Below, piece by piece: positions 32,445 to 43,498 of a stretch of DNA of 64,000 nucleotides (its first letter is position 1; each line of letters opens with the position of its first letter). Below the pieces are notes generated by a model. That model did no database searches, had not been told where the DNA came from, and worked only from the letters and a program-made list of their open reading frames with translations. Both the position numbers and the translations under genes were made by a program. The DNA lies in NCBI RefSeq assembly GCF_028009165.1, contig NC_079244.1, forward strand, positions 4,216,001 to 4,280,000, given 5' to 3'. Origin of the DNA: Akanthomyces muscarius. Its lineage: Eukaryota > Ascomycota > Sordariomycetes > Hypocreales > Cordycipitaceae.

Positions 32445-35400
32445 TCACCTCTTGGCCTCGACCTCGTCACCCAGCTCCCACGGCTTGAGGGGATCGACAA
32501 ACGTGGATATGCGCTGGTCGCCCCATCGCGAGCCAATCGTGACCCAGACGTGCTTCTGCGGCGCCGTGCTGTGAATCGTCTCGCGGTGACCCCGCCAGCG
32601 CAGGCGCTGCTCGCGCCCCATGGAGCTGTTGCCGAGCCCGCCGTTGGCCACCCACTCCTTGACGACCGTCTTGATAAAGTCAATCTTGCGGCGAAAGTCA
32701 TTGGCCGCGGGGATGCCCTGCAGCTCAGGGTCAATCTCGGGTCGTCTCCTGGTCGACCGCGTGGGGTTGCCGCTGGCCGACGACGACTGGTGGTGAAAGT
32801 TGAGCAGCGTCTGCAGCGGGTACGAGAGCGTGGCGCGGTCGTCGAGGGCGGCGGCGCCAATGGTGCCCGTCTCGGCGAGGCGCTCGGCCGCATCCTGGGG
32901 CAGGTGCCAAAAGTGGCACCACGTGCCCGTCGCGTCGAGCACAATCTTGGTGTGGTCGGGGAAGTTGAACTGGAGGTGGCCGTCGCAAAAGGCCCAGCAG
33001 CCCACGTCGCCAAAGCGCTGGTAAAACGTGACGAGCTCAGAGGGCGTGGCCTTTTGGCTCTTGGCGGCGGGCTCCTCGGCAATGGCCTCGTCGCGGCCGT
33101 ACGCAATCATGTAGTTGGCAAACTTTTTCCACAAAATGATGCGCTCGCGTTTTCTGTGCTGGTAAATGTCGCGGCCGGGGTTCATCTTGCCCGCCGTGCC
33201 GTCCTCGTTGACGGCCACGCGGAACTGCTCTGGTGATAGTGATACTTCCGTCAGACCAGCCTCACCCTTGTTCTCGAAAAAGGTAATCGACTGAGACATG
33301 GGCACTGGCTGATTTCTGTCGGTATATGATTCGTCTTGGCGGCGGAGAATGTGTCTCTCGGCGCCGCGGATAAAGACGCCGGCGGGGGGCAGAAGGGCAG
33401 TCTTGCTGCCCTCGGTGGTGGGAATGTCGCGGAGGATGCAACCAACGCCGCCATCGTTGAGGATATAGCCAAGACCAAACTTGTTGGTATAGTCTACCCA
33501 TTTGACGACAATGTGCGGTGGTGCTGGCGTTACAGTCCTGGAAGAGATGATGGCCATTGAGCGCGAGTTGAGGGCACGCTCTAGCTCTGTTTCTAATCGG
33601 CGAAGGCGTTCCAGAATGACGTCGGGGTTGGTGCCAGTAACTTGACTGGGCTTTTCGAGGGGGCTGAAAAGAGTGGCGGTATGAATAGAATCAGAATTAT
33701 GCCGTGAGTGGCTAAGGCTTGCTGAAGCAGAGGCGGATAGAGTAGCTGTCAGGGTAGCTGAGCGCTCGACAACATGAATGTTCGGTGCTGAGCGGATAGA
33801 AGGGAGCGCTGTACGGATCGACGGGCGCACGCTCCTGATAGAATCGGACGCCTCCTTGGACCGTACCCCCAACAGATCTGTGCGGCTCTTGGCCCGAGTG
33901 CTTTGTGAGAGTGGCTCTGTAGAGATGGGCTTTGCTGACGGCGCGGCAGGTGGCCGGTTCTGGGCTCTTTGTTGAGCAGCAAAACTTTGAGGTGGTTGAC
34001 GAAGAAGACTCGTTCTTTCGGGTGCAGTTGTGTGGGCAACCGAGGGCGGCGCCGATGCAGATTGTTTCAGGCGCAGTTGCTGCTGCTCCTTGATCCAGTC
34101 GTCGAATGGCGTATAAACTATATCGTCGGCTAGGGGAATGACCGGTGTAAGGCCAGCCTTTTCCTCGGCAGCCATTTCCTTCCAAATTTGCGTGTGAAGG
34201 ACCTGAACATGGGCTAGCGAGCCGATGCAGCATTCGCGGCAGAGCTCCTTGAAGTTCCGCACCGACTGTGTGCGCATGGCTGAGGGTAGACGCCCATAAA
34301 ACTCTTGTCTGTCTGGCGCCACTTCGCGCAGACGGGAGCTCATTTCAGATTCCCTTGGGGTGTAGCCAATTGCGAAGAATGGATGCTGAATAATGGCGTC
34401 TGGCTCAGGCCGCTGCTCGGCGTCCTCCAGCATGGTAGCCACCAGATCCTTGGCCTCGTCACTGATGTAGCGAGTAGCGTCATTGACGGGCCATTCATAG
34501 TCACGCTCTCTTGCGCGGCGGTAAATCTCATCCGTAGTTGACGATTGGAAGGGGGGTTTGGAAGTGAACATGGCAAACCTATCAAATTAGCAAAGTCGGC
34601 CAGGAATGAGAGAGCAACACTTACATGATGATGCCCAGCGACCAGATATCAACCATGTGATCATGTCCCTTTTTGCCCTTTTCCAAGATTTCAGGCGCAA
34701 TATAGTTTGGCGTTCCACAAAGTGTTGTACGACGAATGGTGTGCATATCCCTGCCCGTAACAAGGAGCGCAGCAAGGCCAAAGTCGCCAATTTTGGCATT
34801 CATATGAGCATCGAGAAAGATGTTGCCCATTTTCAAGTCTCTGTGAATGATGCCCTTGCTGTGCATATATTTAATGGCGCCGGCAATCTGGACCGAGTAG
34901 AATCGCACTTCAGGCTCCGTTAACCCCTTGCGGCGTTTGACCATGTCCATGAGCGAGCCGTTGGGGCAGAGCTCGAGGACGAGGTAGGTGCTGTTTTGAA
35001 AAGAAAAGGCGCGCCAGAACTGGACAATGTTTTTGTGCTTCATCTTGGAGTGTATTTGAAGTTCGGTTTGAAACTACATCGTGTGAGCAGTTGTGCTGTT
35101 GCCTTGAGGCGACTCGGACAATCATACCTTTTGCTCCATCTTGGCCGGCATGTGGCTCTTGACAATCTTGAGGGCGTAGACTTTATTAGAGGGCTGCAGA
35201 TGGCCGGTGTAGCAAATGGCGAAGCCGCCTTTGCCAAGCAGCTTGCCGGTCTGGTATACGGCGCCATCGGGACGTTCGTTGGACGAGGGCTCAAAGACTT
35301 CGGGCGGCGGGGGCGGCGGGTGCTCCTTGTCCTTGGCCGCCTTGAGCTGGGCGGCCGTCTTGGTCTTGACGTCGGCGGGCTTGGGCATGCGTTGCGCATT

Positions 35401-35460
35401 GGCATCGCGAGGCGACAACGCCTCGAGGTCGGCGCCTCTAGCTGCGAGCCGATGGGCCAT
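32445..35460 (-). CDS. CDC5: Polo-like kinase, Cdc5/PlkA type
   Basis: Three exons, 35460-35128, 35073-34625 and 34578-32445, 971 residues. The kinase domain has the glycine loop GKLLGKGGFAICYTG, catalytic loop HRDLKMGN, DFGLAALL and T-loop TTLCGTPNYIAPE. The C-terminus carries two polo boxes: VVKWVDYTNKFGLGYIL and FYQRFGDVGCWAFCDGHLQF with NFPDHTKIVLDATG, which bind primed phosphosites. A disordered linker with an SIRSVRPSIRTALPSIRS repeat lies between. Longer than yeast Cdc5 (705 residues) because of the linker, as in other filamentous fungi. It controls mitotic entry, spindle function and septation. The frame is open to an ATG at 35577, so 39 more residues are possible. Diverges from the OPA3-like gene. 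Confidence 0.93.
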
Positions 35461-35921
35461 GGCTGCGCAGGTTCCGCGTTGTTCGAGGCGATGTCGTCGG
35501 TTTGCTTGCTGCGTGTTCAACAGCTTCTGCAATGGGCACGCACGAGAGGCATACGTTGCAGAAGGAGAGGGCGGCAAAGGGGTAAAGCAAAACTGCCAAA
35601 CAAGCGCTGAAGCAAGATGGGAAAAATAAAGTCTAGAAGATGACTCTGTGGATCACCATGGCGTGGTGCCGTAGAAGTCCATCAATAGTGTCAGTGGTTG
35701 CCCCGTGGTTTGTGTACTTTTTTGACATTTGGTTGCTGTTGGCAACGGAAATGGGATGACATGATTGGCTGATTGTGACATTTTATGGGGAGGAGCCGGC
35801 TCGGAAATGTGCTGGCAGCTGGCAGCTCGAGCGGCCCCACTTTGAGGGGATGACTGCGTTTGACGATGGGATTCTTGAAAAAGGTTCTATTTCGCTGAGC
35901 AATTCCGCGACGAAAATCGAG
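35461..35921. other. Bidirectional promoter region, PLK/OPA3
   Basis: About 460 bp between divergent starts. No separate gene; minus-strand frames here are shadows of the leader. Confidence 0.55.
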
Positions 35922-36444
35922 ATGGTGCCGTTGCCGCTGTTTAAGCTCGGATCGCTGTTTCTGAGGCATATTTCCAAATATGGCGCGGTACGTCCTCGCG
36001 CGCAGCTCTCCGACCTCGCCGACAATTTTAAAACCCCGCGCGGAACCGAACGCGCAATTTTGCTGACCAGAGACAATTGACAGAACCAAATCAAGAAGCA
36101 AGCCCACGACCATGCCCGATTCCGCGCCTTTGCCGCCCGCTACGGGCAGATGATGCACCAGCTCAACATGCGCATGTCGGTGGCCCTGCTCCGCGATCCC
36201 GAGGCGGAGCGGCGCGCCAAGGAAAAAGCCGAGGCGCCGACGGTCAAGACGGAGGCGCAGGTGAAGCGCGAGGAAGAAGCGGCCAGGGAAAAGGAGGAAA
36301 AGGAGAGGAGGAAGAAGACGGCGGCGGCAACGAGCACAGGAACAGCAACAACGGCGGCATCGACGACGGGGACAAGCACAGGATCGGCAGCAACGGCGGC
36401 ATCGACGACGGGGACGACGAGCACAGGATCGGCGTCAACGACGG

Positions 36445-36475
<31 letters not shown>

Positions 36476-36848
36476 AAGGCACTCCAAGAAGCGGCGGCCG
36501 CAGACGTTTCAGAACATCTGGACGCGCAAGTTCCGGGCGCTGCCCGAGGACAAGGCCGTGGACCTGTTTGCCGACGTGGTGGGCGACACGTTCATCCTGG
36601 GGGTGGCGGTCGCGCTCATCCTGTACGAGTACTGGCGCGCGCAGCAGAAGCCGGACAGCAACAAGGAGCGCATCGAGGAGCTGGCGCGGCGCGTCGACGA
36701 GCGCGACGAGGCGCTGCGCGAGGCCGAGGCGGAGCACCAGCGGCGGCTCGAGACGCTGGAGCGGGCGCTGCGGTCGCTCCAGGACCCCAAGTCCAAGAAG
36801 CCGCTGCTGCCGTCGCTGCAGGAAGCGGCGGCGGCGCCGACATTGTGA
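35922..36848 (+). CDS. OPA3-like mitochondrial protein with S/T/A insert
   Basis: Two exons, 35922-35987 and 36084-36848, 276 residues. Exon 1 gives MVPLPLFKLGSLFLRHISKY and GA; exon 2 continues NQIKKQAHDHARFRAFAARY, the OPA3 N-terminal signature. A hydrophobic segment (LGVAVALILYEYWR) and coiled-coil tail (ERIEELARRVDERDEALREA) complete the fold. Human OPA3 is a mitochondrial outer/inner membrane protein linked to organelle shape; the fungal role is little known. Between about residues 92 and 142 is a low-complexity run of S, T, A and G, coded by ACG/GCG-type triplets in two 42-45 bp units, not seen in OPA3 generally. Confidence 0.85.
36330..36476 (+). repeat. Triplet-rich repeat within the OPA3-like gene
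   Basis: Two imperfect 42-45 bp units starting ACGGCGGCATCGACGACG at about 36351 and 36393, followed by an uninterrupted GAC/ACG triplet run ending near 36475. It keeps the reading frame and codes S/T/A/G. Confidence 0.8.
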
Positions 36849-39800
36849 GGCTGGGGAGATGCGGGAATCTGCATCCTCTCGTATTCTTGGATCCTGGCGT
36901 TCCAGACGTGTATTACCTGTATTAAAAAGCCTGTACATGGAGTGCAAAGCACCCAACTCCCCCGACCCGCGAAAATCACGATAGAAAGCGGCAGTCTACT
37001 ATCTACTCTGTTCATCTCACAAGTTCATCTCACAAGTTCATCTCACAAGAAAAGGCAATCACGAAAAGAGGCTTGGTACATGAACGGGCTGGAATGTGCC
37101 GTGTGTGGTGACACAAGATCTGGCAGGCTGCCCGGATCTACGCGGCTGACTGTAGCTCCAAATGAGGGTGGGCCATGCACGGTAGAAGTGCTGGGTAGGA
37201 CAGCTGCAACAACTACCGAGACGGGACAATCAACGGGACGGAGCAGTGACTTGCATGACACCAAAACTTGTGGTGTTTGGTTTCCAGCAGCGAAACTCAA
37301 TACTTGTTAATCTGTAGTATCCGATGGATACTGATGGTGCATTGCTGGCCTGGCTGCGAGCCAAGAAAAGACGGCCGGGGCATGCATGCACTTTGGCCCC
37401 GTCACCCGTCGCAACGGACGGAAATCCTTCATCATGCAAGCCGAGACCACAGAAAATCCCCAGCCAAAAAATAAATAAAATGTATTTATATATATATGCA
37501 GAAGAAAATGCAAACGCCACTATGCAGTTCCATCACATCTCATGCCAGCATCACCGCCGCTGGCCCAGCGATAAAAAGACGGCTTTGCTGGGGATCTGCT
37601 TGGCATGGTCAACTGGGTGCTGTGGAGCCCGGGTGACGTTGACCAATGGCAGCCACCATACAGCCGCCGGACTTCCCAATCGGGCATGGGAAGTGACTGG
37701 GCTTGCATAGTGCGAAATGGATTCTTGCGCCGATGGCGAAAAAAAGAGGGCAAGTTCTTTTTTCGACGGCCCAGGTCGGCGGTATTTCCTGGCCCTTGTT
37801 CATCTTTATTTATAGAATGGAACCGGTAGAGGGCCCCGCGGGGACTGAAGCGGTGACGGGCATTGGGTTACTGGATAAGTACTGGGTCGTAGTTGATCAG
37901 GTGTGTCTGAGCGTCCGAACCGTTCGGCGGCGGACGAGGCAAGGCACTGAGCAGCACACGGCGCTATGGATCGAAAAAAGGTGTCTCGGCACTTGGAGCG
38001 GGGAAACGCTATAACAGGCAGATTCTACCCGAACAACAGCTGATCCCTTTTTTTGCCCTGGTTGCTGAATCATTCTCTTCCTACCTAGGCAGTGGAAATC
38101 CGTTGCCGACTAGCGGTCTGTTGTTGAATTAAGATGTGCCGTGTCATGGTACCATCGACGTACCGTCCCGAAAAGTCAATTGCCCAGCAAAAAGTCAATT
38201 GTACAGCAAAAGGTTCAAAAGCAGAAGCATGTCGCGAGAGACGACTCACAAGAAAGAAGCAGAGAGACTGTGATGGGCAGCATTATCCGACTCAAGTCAC
38301 AATCGGAGAGGGGTCTTGCAGTCGCCGTACTGAGCAGTACCTATTCTGTACTGGTAGTGCTAGTCTAGGAGGCTGTTGACCATCCTGGTCCAGTATTAGT
38401 GAGAGTTTCCCCACTCACTCACACACCCTCTGCTACAAAAGCCGTGGCTGGGCTCAAACATGGCATGCCTCATGTCGGCCGCACCAGAGTGGTTCAGAGT
38501 GCGAGGGAAAAAAGCCTCGTTGGCCATGGCTTTTTCATCCCCTCGAGAAGCAGAGCTTGAAAGAAGGAGTAAAGTGTAGCCGAGGCTGTGCGGCTGATGA
38601 TTAAATAAAAAGGTCACAATGCGGGCGCACAAGCTGGCCTCGTGTGTGTGCACAAGGAGAGGAGGCTGGCGGCTGCCAGTACTCGGTACAACAAGAGCAC
38701 GTTGTTCGCTCCACAATCTTCGAGAAGAAGAGCAGAGGGTGATTTCGTCCATCTACCGTGCGTGCCTGGCAGCTGGAGATACGCAACTATGGGGGGGGGG
38801 GGGGGGAAGAGATTTGCATTTCTCTTTTCCTTCTCTGCACCACCCTCTTCCAGCCTCTTCCTCGCTGTCCGTACATAGGCCAATAACTTGGACCAGCGAT
38901 GGATGTGACCACTCACACACCACAAAACTATGCAGTTGCCATCCTCGACAAGGATTTTCCCGCTCTCTCTCTCTCTAGCTTGTACAATACACATACACCC
39001 CTAAATCTGCATGTCCGTGACCAAAGAGGCCCGCTAGCAGGGGAGGCCAGACCCCTGTCGCGGCCTCATGATTGGCCGCAACCCCATCGTGTAACCGCCG
39101 ACACCAGCACCCAATCGCCGCCACGTCCATCCTCCTCCGCCGCCGCCTCCCGTCGCAAGACCTTTTCCTGTCGTCGTCCCTCTCCGTTCTGCCATGTTCT
39201 GCTTCTGTTGTTGTGCGGCCGGCCCATTTCGGTACGCGCCCGACCTGCTTCTTTGTTCTCGTAGGCCTCTTCCACACACACGACGACAGCTGTAGTACTA
39301 GCCCCCAAAGGCCAAGCAAAAGCAAGGGTGGCAAGGCGGCTGTAGATGACGAGAGTAACCCAGGTGCAACGCTTACAACCACTCTTGCATGAATTCTATA
39401 CGTCTTCCCCCCCCCCCTCACGCTAATTCGCTAGCTCTTCTGGGCGGGAACGGGGGTTTAGTACTGGTCGTCTCAAGGTCATCGGGGGCCTGTCGTGTAC
39501 CTCGACACTCTTAAAACGCCTACTCCCTCACACCTCAAACCCACGCCCACATAGTAGAACCCCGGGATTTTTTCCTTTTTTACTCTGCTGCCATCCCTTC
39601 TTCAGTTGAACAAGCGACGCAATTTACCCCGAGTATCCGATATCTGCCAAAACAACATCAGACAGCTTTGCGACACGGGCTGGCATCAGAAACCAGGCCA
39701 AAAAAAAATTCCGACGACTCTGCGACTCTGTCCGTCCGATCTGCCTCGATTCTCCGCGCTTCTTCGCAGTCTCATCTCGCCTCGATAATTTTCCTCGACG

Positions 39801-40540
39801 ACAAAAGCTCTTGCCCTCGATTTTGTTTTTGGTATAGCGAATCCTCGAAAAGGAAACCAAGAGCCAACGGCCAATGCCCACCCTGTCGCATACATGTCTG
39901 CTATCCTGAGACGACGACATTGCCATCCTCGCCACAACTCCACCAAGGCACCTCGCCGCATCGCTGCCGTCGAGACAAGACGCCTGATACGACGGACGTC
40001 CTAGACCCTTTGCCCTATTACCGGGTTTTGGGTCCTTTTTTTCTCTCTCTCTCTCTCTCGTCCAGCTGAACCAAAGAAAAAAAAAAGAATTTCCTCGCGC
40101 CGCAGAATTTCACATCCCCAAAACCACCCCCGGTCGCCGCCGCGTGGGTTTTCCGTCCCATACTCCGGCTTCGACTATTACCGGGGGGCGAACCATTTTC
40201 AAAACCGCACCAGCACCAGACCTCAAACACAGGAACCGATTCCGACGCTGCGCCCCCCATCTCATCTCTAGTAATAAGAGTCTTGGGGGACCCAGATCGG
40301 AAAAGAGAAAAAAAAGGGACGTCCACTCTCCTTCATCTGTACTTTCAGTCTCTCTTCATCTGAAGGTTCAGAATCACATACCGCAGAGCGGGCTTTCGTT
40401 CCTTTTTTTTCCCTTGGTTCTTTAGTTTGGGCTGGTCCCCTTTTATTCATTCCTTTTTTTTTTTATATACGAGCGATTGTCTTTTTTTATACATTGTCGG
40501 AGAATATTATAATCGTCAGCGTCGTCAGCCAGCAGCAACA
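36849..40540. other. 3.7-kb gene-free region with long leader
   Basis: No frame has convincing coding features. Includes three TCATCTCACAAGT repeats near 37015-37050, a G run near 38790, a C run near 39410 and, from about 39500 to 40500, a C/T-rich promoter and leader with a (CT)n tract at about 40042-40060. Most likely regulatory sequence for the membrane-protein gene at 40541 plus the OPA3 3' UTR. Confidence 0.5.
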
Positions 40541-41179
40541 ATGGGCAGACTCATCAAGAACCACTGGGCACGCCTCATCATGATGACGGCAGCAACTTGT
40601 AAGTCTTGAACAGCAACAATCCTCCATCCATCGACACACCGCAAAGAAGAGAAAGAGAAAGAGAGAGAGAGAGAGCGAGAGACGGAAAAAGATGCTAACA
40701 TCACAAAACAAAGACCAAGTCGCCGCCGCCCTCGAAGGCTTCTTCTGGCCCAAGATATTCTGGGACTTTGCCACCAAGAACCTCGACGGCGCCGTCAAGC
40801 CCATCCCCGTCCTGCAAATCATCAACCTCCTCTTCGGCCTCGGCATGCTCGCCCTCGAGTGGCCCCTCGGCGCCGTCGCCGGCACCAGCCTCCACCGCTC
40901 CCTCGAGTTCCGCCTCATCTTCCTGCCCCTCACCATCCTCACCTCGGTCCTCATGTACCAGTCCACCAACCCGGCCATCTACTACCTCATCGGCCTGGGC
41001 GTGTACTTTTGGGCCTACAGCGAAGGCGAGGTAAGCTTCTCTCCTCTTTCTCCTCTCTCTCGACAGTCTCTTCTCGGGACCAAAAAGGAGTTTTTGACTA
41101 ACACCGACGATAGATAATTTGTGCGAAACCTTGGACGCTGCCTCAGCGCTTACCACGCAACGGCCTCTCACGAGCATAA
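40541..41179 (+). CDS. Small multi-pass membrane protein conserved in filamentous fungi
   Basis: Three exons, 40541-40598, 40714-41030 and 41114-41179, 146 residues. Starts MGRLIKNHWARLIMMTAAT, then YQVAAALEGFFWPKIFWDF, and has about four hydrophobic helices (MMTAATYQVAAALEG, VLQIINLLFGLGMLALEW, LIFLPLTILTSVLMYQ, AIYYLIGLGVYFWAY), ending IICAKPWTLPQR plus a short basic tail. I recognise it as a conserved fungal tetraspan protein of unknown function. Exon 3 is short but is needed for the conserved tail; both junctions keep the frame. Intron 1 holds a GAGAGA tract. Confidence 0.82.
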
Positions 41180-42050
41180 TTTTTCCTCCTCTTTACGTCT
41201 CTTCCTTTTTCTTTTCTACACGTTTCAAAGTCTCTCTCTCTTTTTTTGATTACTATATCAAGGGCGGGTAGCTGCATATTCGGGCGTTTTTACTATTCTG
41301 GTGGACAGCGGGGCAAATCTTGCGGAGTCTTGGGGGTATTTGTAGACGGGCAAATGTGCGAGCAGTGTACAGTGTTAGACCTGACAAATCCAGACAAACT
41401 TTTGGGTATTTGTAGACGGACAAATCTGCGAGCAGTGTACAGTGCTGGACCTAACAAATCCAGTCAAACTTTTGGGTACTTGGAGACGGCAAATGTGCGA
41501 GCAGTGTACAGTGTTAGACCCAACAAATCCAGTCAACCCTTTTTTTTTCATCTCTTCTCTTTCCTTTTATTTTAATTTCATCCCTCTAATCCCGCCCTTT
41601 CCCTCAGCTTTCTGCCTGCATTCACCAACGTGACGTGCCTGGTCCTCCATCATCTACTCCCTGTCGAGGCTGTACTCCGCTCTCAGCGCCTAGTTGAAAC
41701 CAGCCCTGCCTCAACTTCGTCGCACCACAATCATGCGCACAACATTAGCGTATCTTCCAAAGCTTGGCCTAGCCGCCGCACATATCGTTCGTAACAAATT
41801 AACTTCTCAAGGCTTGTACGCTGCTTTTATTTCATATAGCTACTGGCTGATAACACAAACGTTACGCAAACCTCTCACGCGGCTAAATGTGACATCATAA
41901 AAATACATTAATTAGCTACCGCCTCATGCGAACAAAGAAATCCGCTCCTTTCCAGCGTTTCCACATTGACTTGCCACAGCAGCCTCGCATTCCTGCTTTG
42001 GCGCTGCGCCCTACCGCTTTGGCTTTCCTGGCTTTCCTGGCTCGCCTCGT
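41180..42050. other. Intergenic region with tandem repeat
   Basis: About 870 bp between convergent genes. Contains the 70-bp tandem repeat listed next. No gene recognised; short frames over the repeat are repeat artefacts. Confidence 0.55.
41336..41540. repeat. Tandem repeat, three units of 70 bp
   Basis: Units start at 41336, 41406 and 41476. Each has GTATTTGTAGACGG or its variant, CAAATGTGCGAGCAGTGTAC, AGTGTTAGACC and ACAAATCCAG(A/T)CAA. About 85-90 percent identity by eye. A partial relic (GGGCAAATCTTGCGGAG) precedes the first unit. Confidence 0.88.
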
Positions 42051-42509
42051 CTAATTGGCGTTCATAGTGCCCATGGAGTCGTTCTTGTGTCCTTGGCGCG
42101 CAGGCATCTGCCACGAAGCTTGTCAGTACGTCGTCATGTGCACGTTGGCTGGATCTCTTACCTCGGACTGCTGTAGAGTACCGCCATGAAGAATCTTCTT
42201 AATCACCTCGTCCTCGTCCTCAGTGTTGAACTCGGCAGAGAGGATGTTTTTAGGAGCCGCATCAAGCTGGCCTTGGGCACCATGCCTGGAAGAGGGGGTC
42301 AGCAAAACGGATGGCAGTGAGTGCGGGGTAGCTTTCAACACGTACTTGTTTGTCTGGAAAATTCTGAACGAGGACATGAAGTGAGCCATGGGAATGGTCT
42401 TGTCCGTCTTCCACTTGTTGTAGGTGTCGACATCGTCAATGAAGATGATGAAGTCATCGTTGCTGCCCTTGTAGTGGCACTTGGTCTGAATGGTTTCGCC
42501 GCGAGTCAT
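42051..42509 (-). CDS. RTC3: SBDS-domain protein, Rtc3-like
   Basis: Three exons, 42509-42346, 42285-42162 and 42107-42051, 114 residues. The small SBDS N-terminal-like fold is seen in MTRGETIQTKCHYKGSNDDF, FIIFIDDVDTYNKWKTDKTI, PMAHFMSSFRIFQTNK then HGAQGQLDAA and DEDEVIKKILHGGTLQQSE. Exon 3 supplies MPARQGHKNDSMGTMNAN, matching the usual short tail. Yeast Rtc3/YHR087W is a stress-linked single-domain relative of the ribosome-maturation factor Sdo1. Both introns have clear signals; the last acceptor (GGCAG before ATG) is chosen because it gives the conserved tail. Confidence 0.85.
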
Positions 42510-43135
42510 CTTGACGCTTTGTGGTGTTGTAGAAGGTCGCGTGATGCGCTGGGGTATAGTATAGGTAGGTTGTTCGGTTCTCGGAGGTCGTGAAAATGAT
42601 GTGGGAGTTGATGGTGCAGCTCACACTAAATTGAAAAAAGATGGAATTGATGAATGGGATGGAGAAACGGTGAACCTGTCGACAGCAGGATGCATTTATA
42701 GAGCTGAAAGCTTGTTGGAGCGGGGAGCTGCTTCCAAGAGACGACGTCATCGTGATTGCTATGGTGGGGACCCTGAGATGTCACGCTGCATCGAGGCAAG
42801 TACTCCCGCAGCCTTTTTAGCGGGTGAGGTACTTTGCGCCGGTACTTGCTTCGCCGCCCAACAGCCCCGCCAATAACGGGTACCGCCCAAATTGTTGCAC
42901 ACAACGTCATCATCCTCAGTTGACCTTCACCCGCCAGGGACAAGGTGAATCAATTGTTGGACCCCTGTCAGGCACAGTCATGCTTTCGTGGCAGAAGTCG
43001 GTAGAAGAAGCCGCGGGGAATACCCGCTCCTCGGCGTGCTATTGCTATTATGATTCGCTAGTATACAACGTTAATCTGTTGAGAGCTCTAGCTCCTCCAG
43101 CTCCCCTCCAGCTCCAGCTCCAGACCTCCCCGTGC
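42510..43135. other. Intergenic region
   Basis: About 630 bp upstream of the Rtc3-like gene and downstream of the RhoGEF tail. Promoter-like, with CTCCAGCTCC repeats near 43090-43120. No gene seen. Confidence 0.5.
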
Positions 43136-43498
43136 TCACCCAAAGATGCCGCGAAGGCTGCGCCCGCTGCAGTCCCGCTCTCCGCGCCAAAGACTCCGAC
43201 CGCTCTTCTCAGCAAGCTTGTCCGACCTGCCCAAACGGGTCTTGAGCGACCTGGACCTGTGTGTTTTGGGTCTGGCCTCAGTCTTAAGCTTGAGACTGCG
43301 TTTCGAGTCCGCGTCGTCACTGGGATCGTCGTCTCCTGAAAACGTATCTGATCGCGCCCGTTGCTTCGTGCCGCTGGACCTCCTACCAAGAGAGTTGGCA
43401 AACCCGGATGCACCAAACTTTCGCATCATAGAAGATGCCGACACCCTCATGAGCTGCTCCGACCGCGATCGTGTCGACATGCCGGGAAAGGGCAGCGC
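43136..43498 (-). other. Untranslated or recoded C-terminal tail of the RhoGEF frame
   Basis: Same frame as the RhoGEF last exon, 120 open codons after the TAG, ending at 43138-43136. Rich in S, R and K: MMRKFGASGFANSLGRRSSG and later RSRSLKTRLGRSDKL. From memory, related fungal RhoGEFs carry a similar PFPGM...RASANSVMRK tail. It is unlikely to be random because the family-like motifs keep frame directly across the stop. Confidence 0.6.

Noticed and set aside
36077..36925. 282-codon plus-strand frame with GGIDDGD repeats and Asp run
   Set aside because: It is the alternative reading of the triplet-rich OPA3-like exon; the other frame has the conserved OPA3 start, helix and coiled coil.
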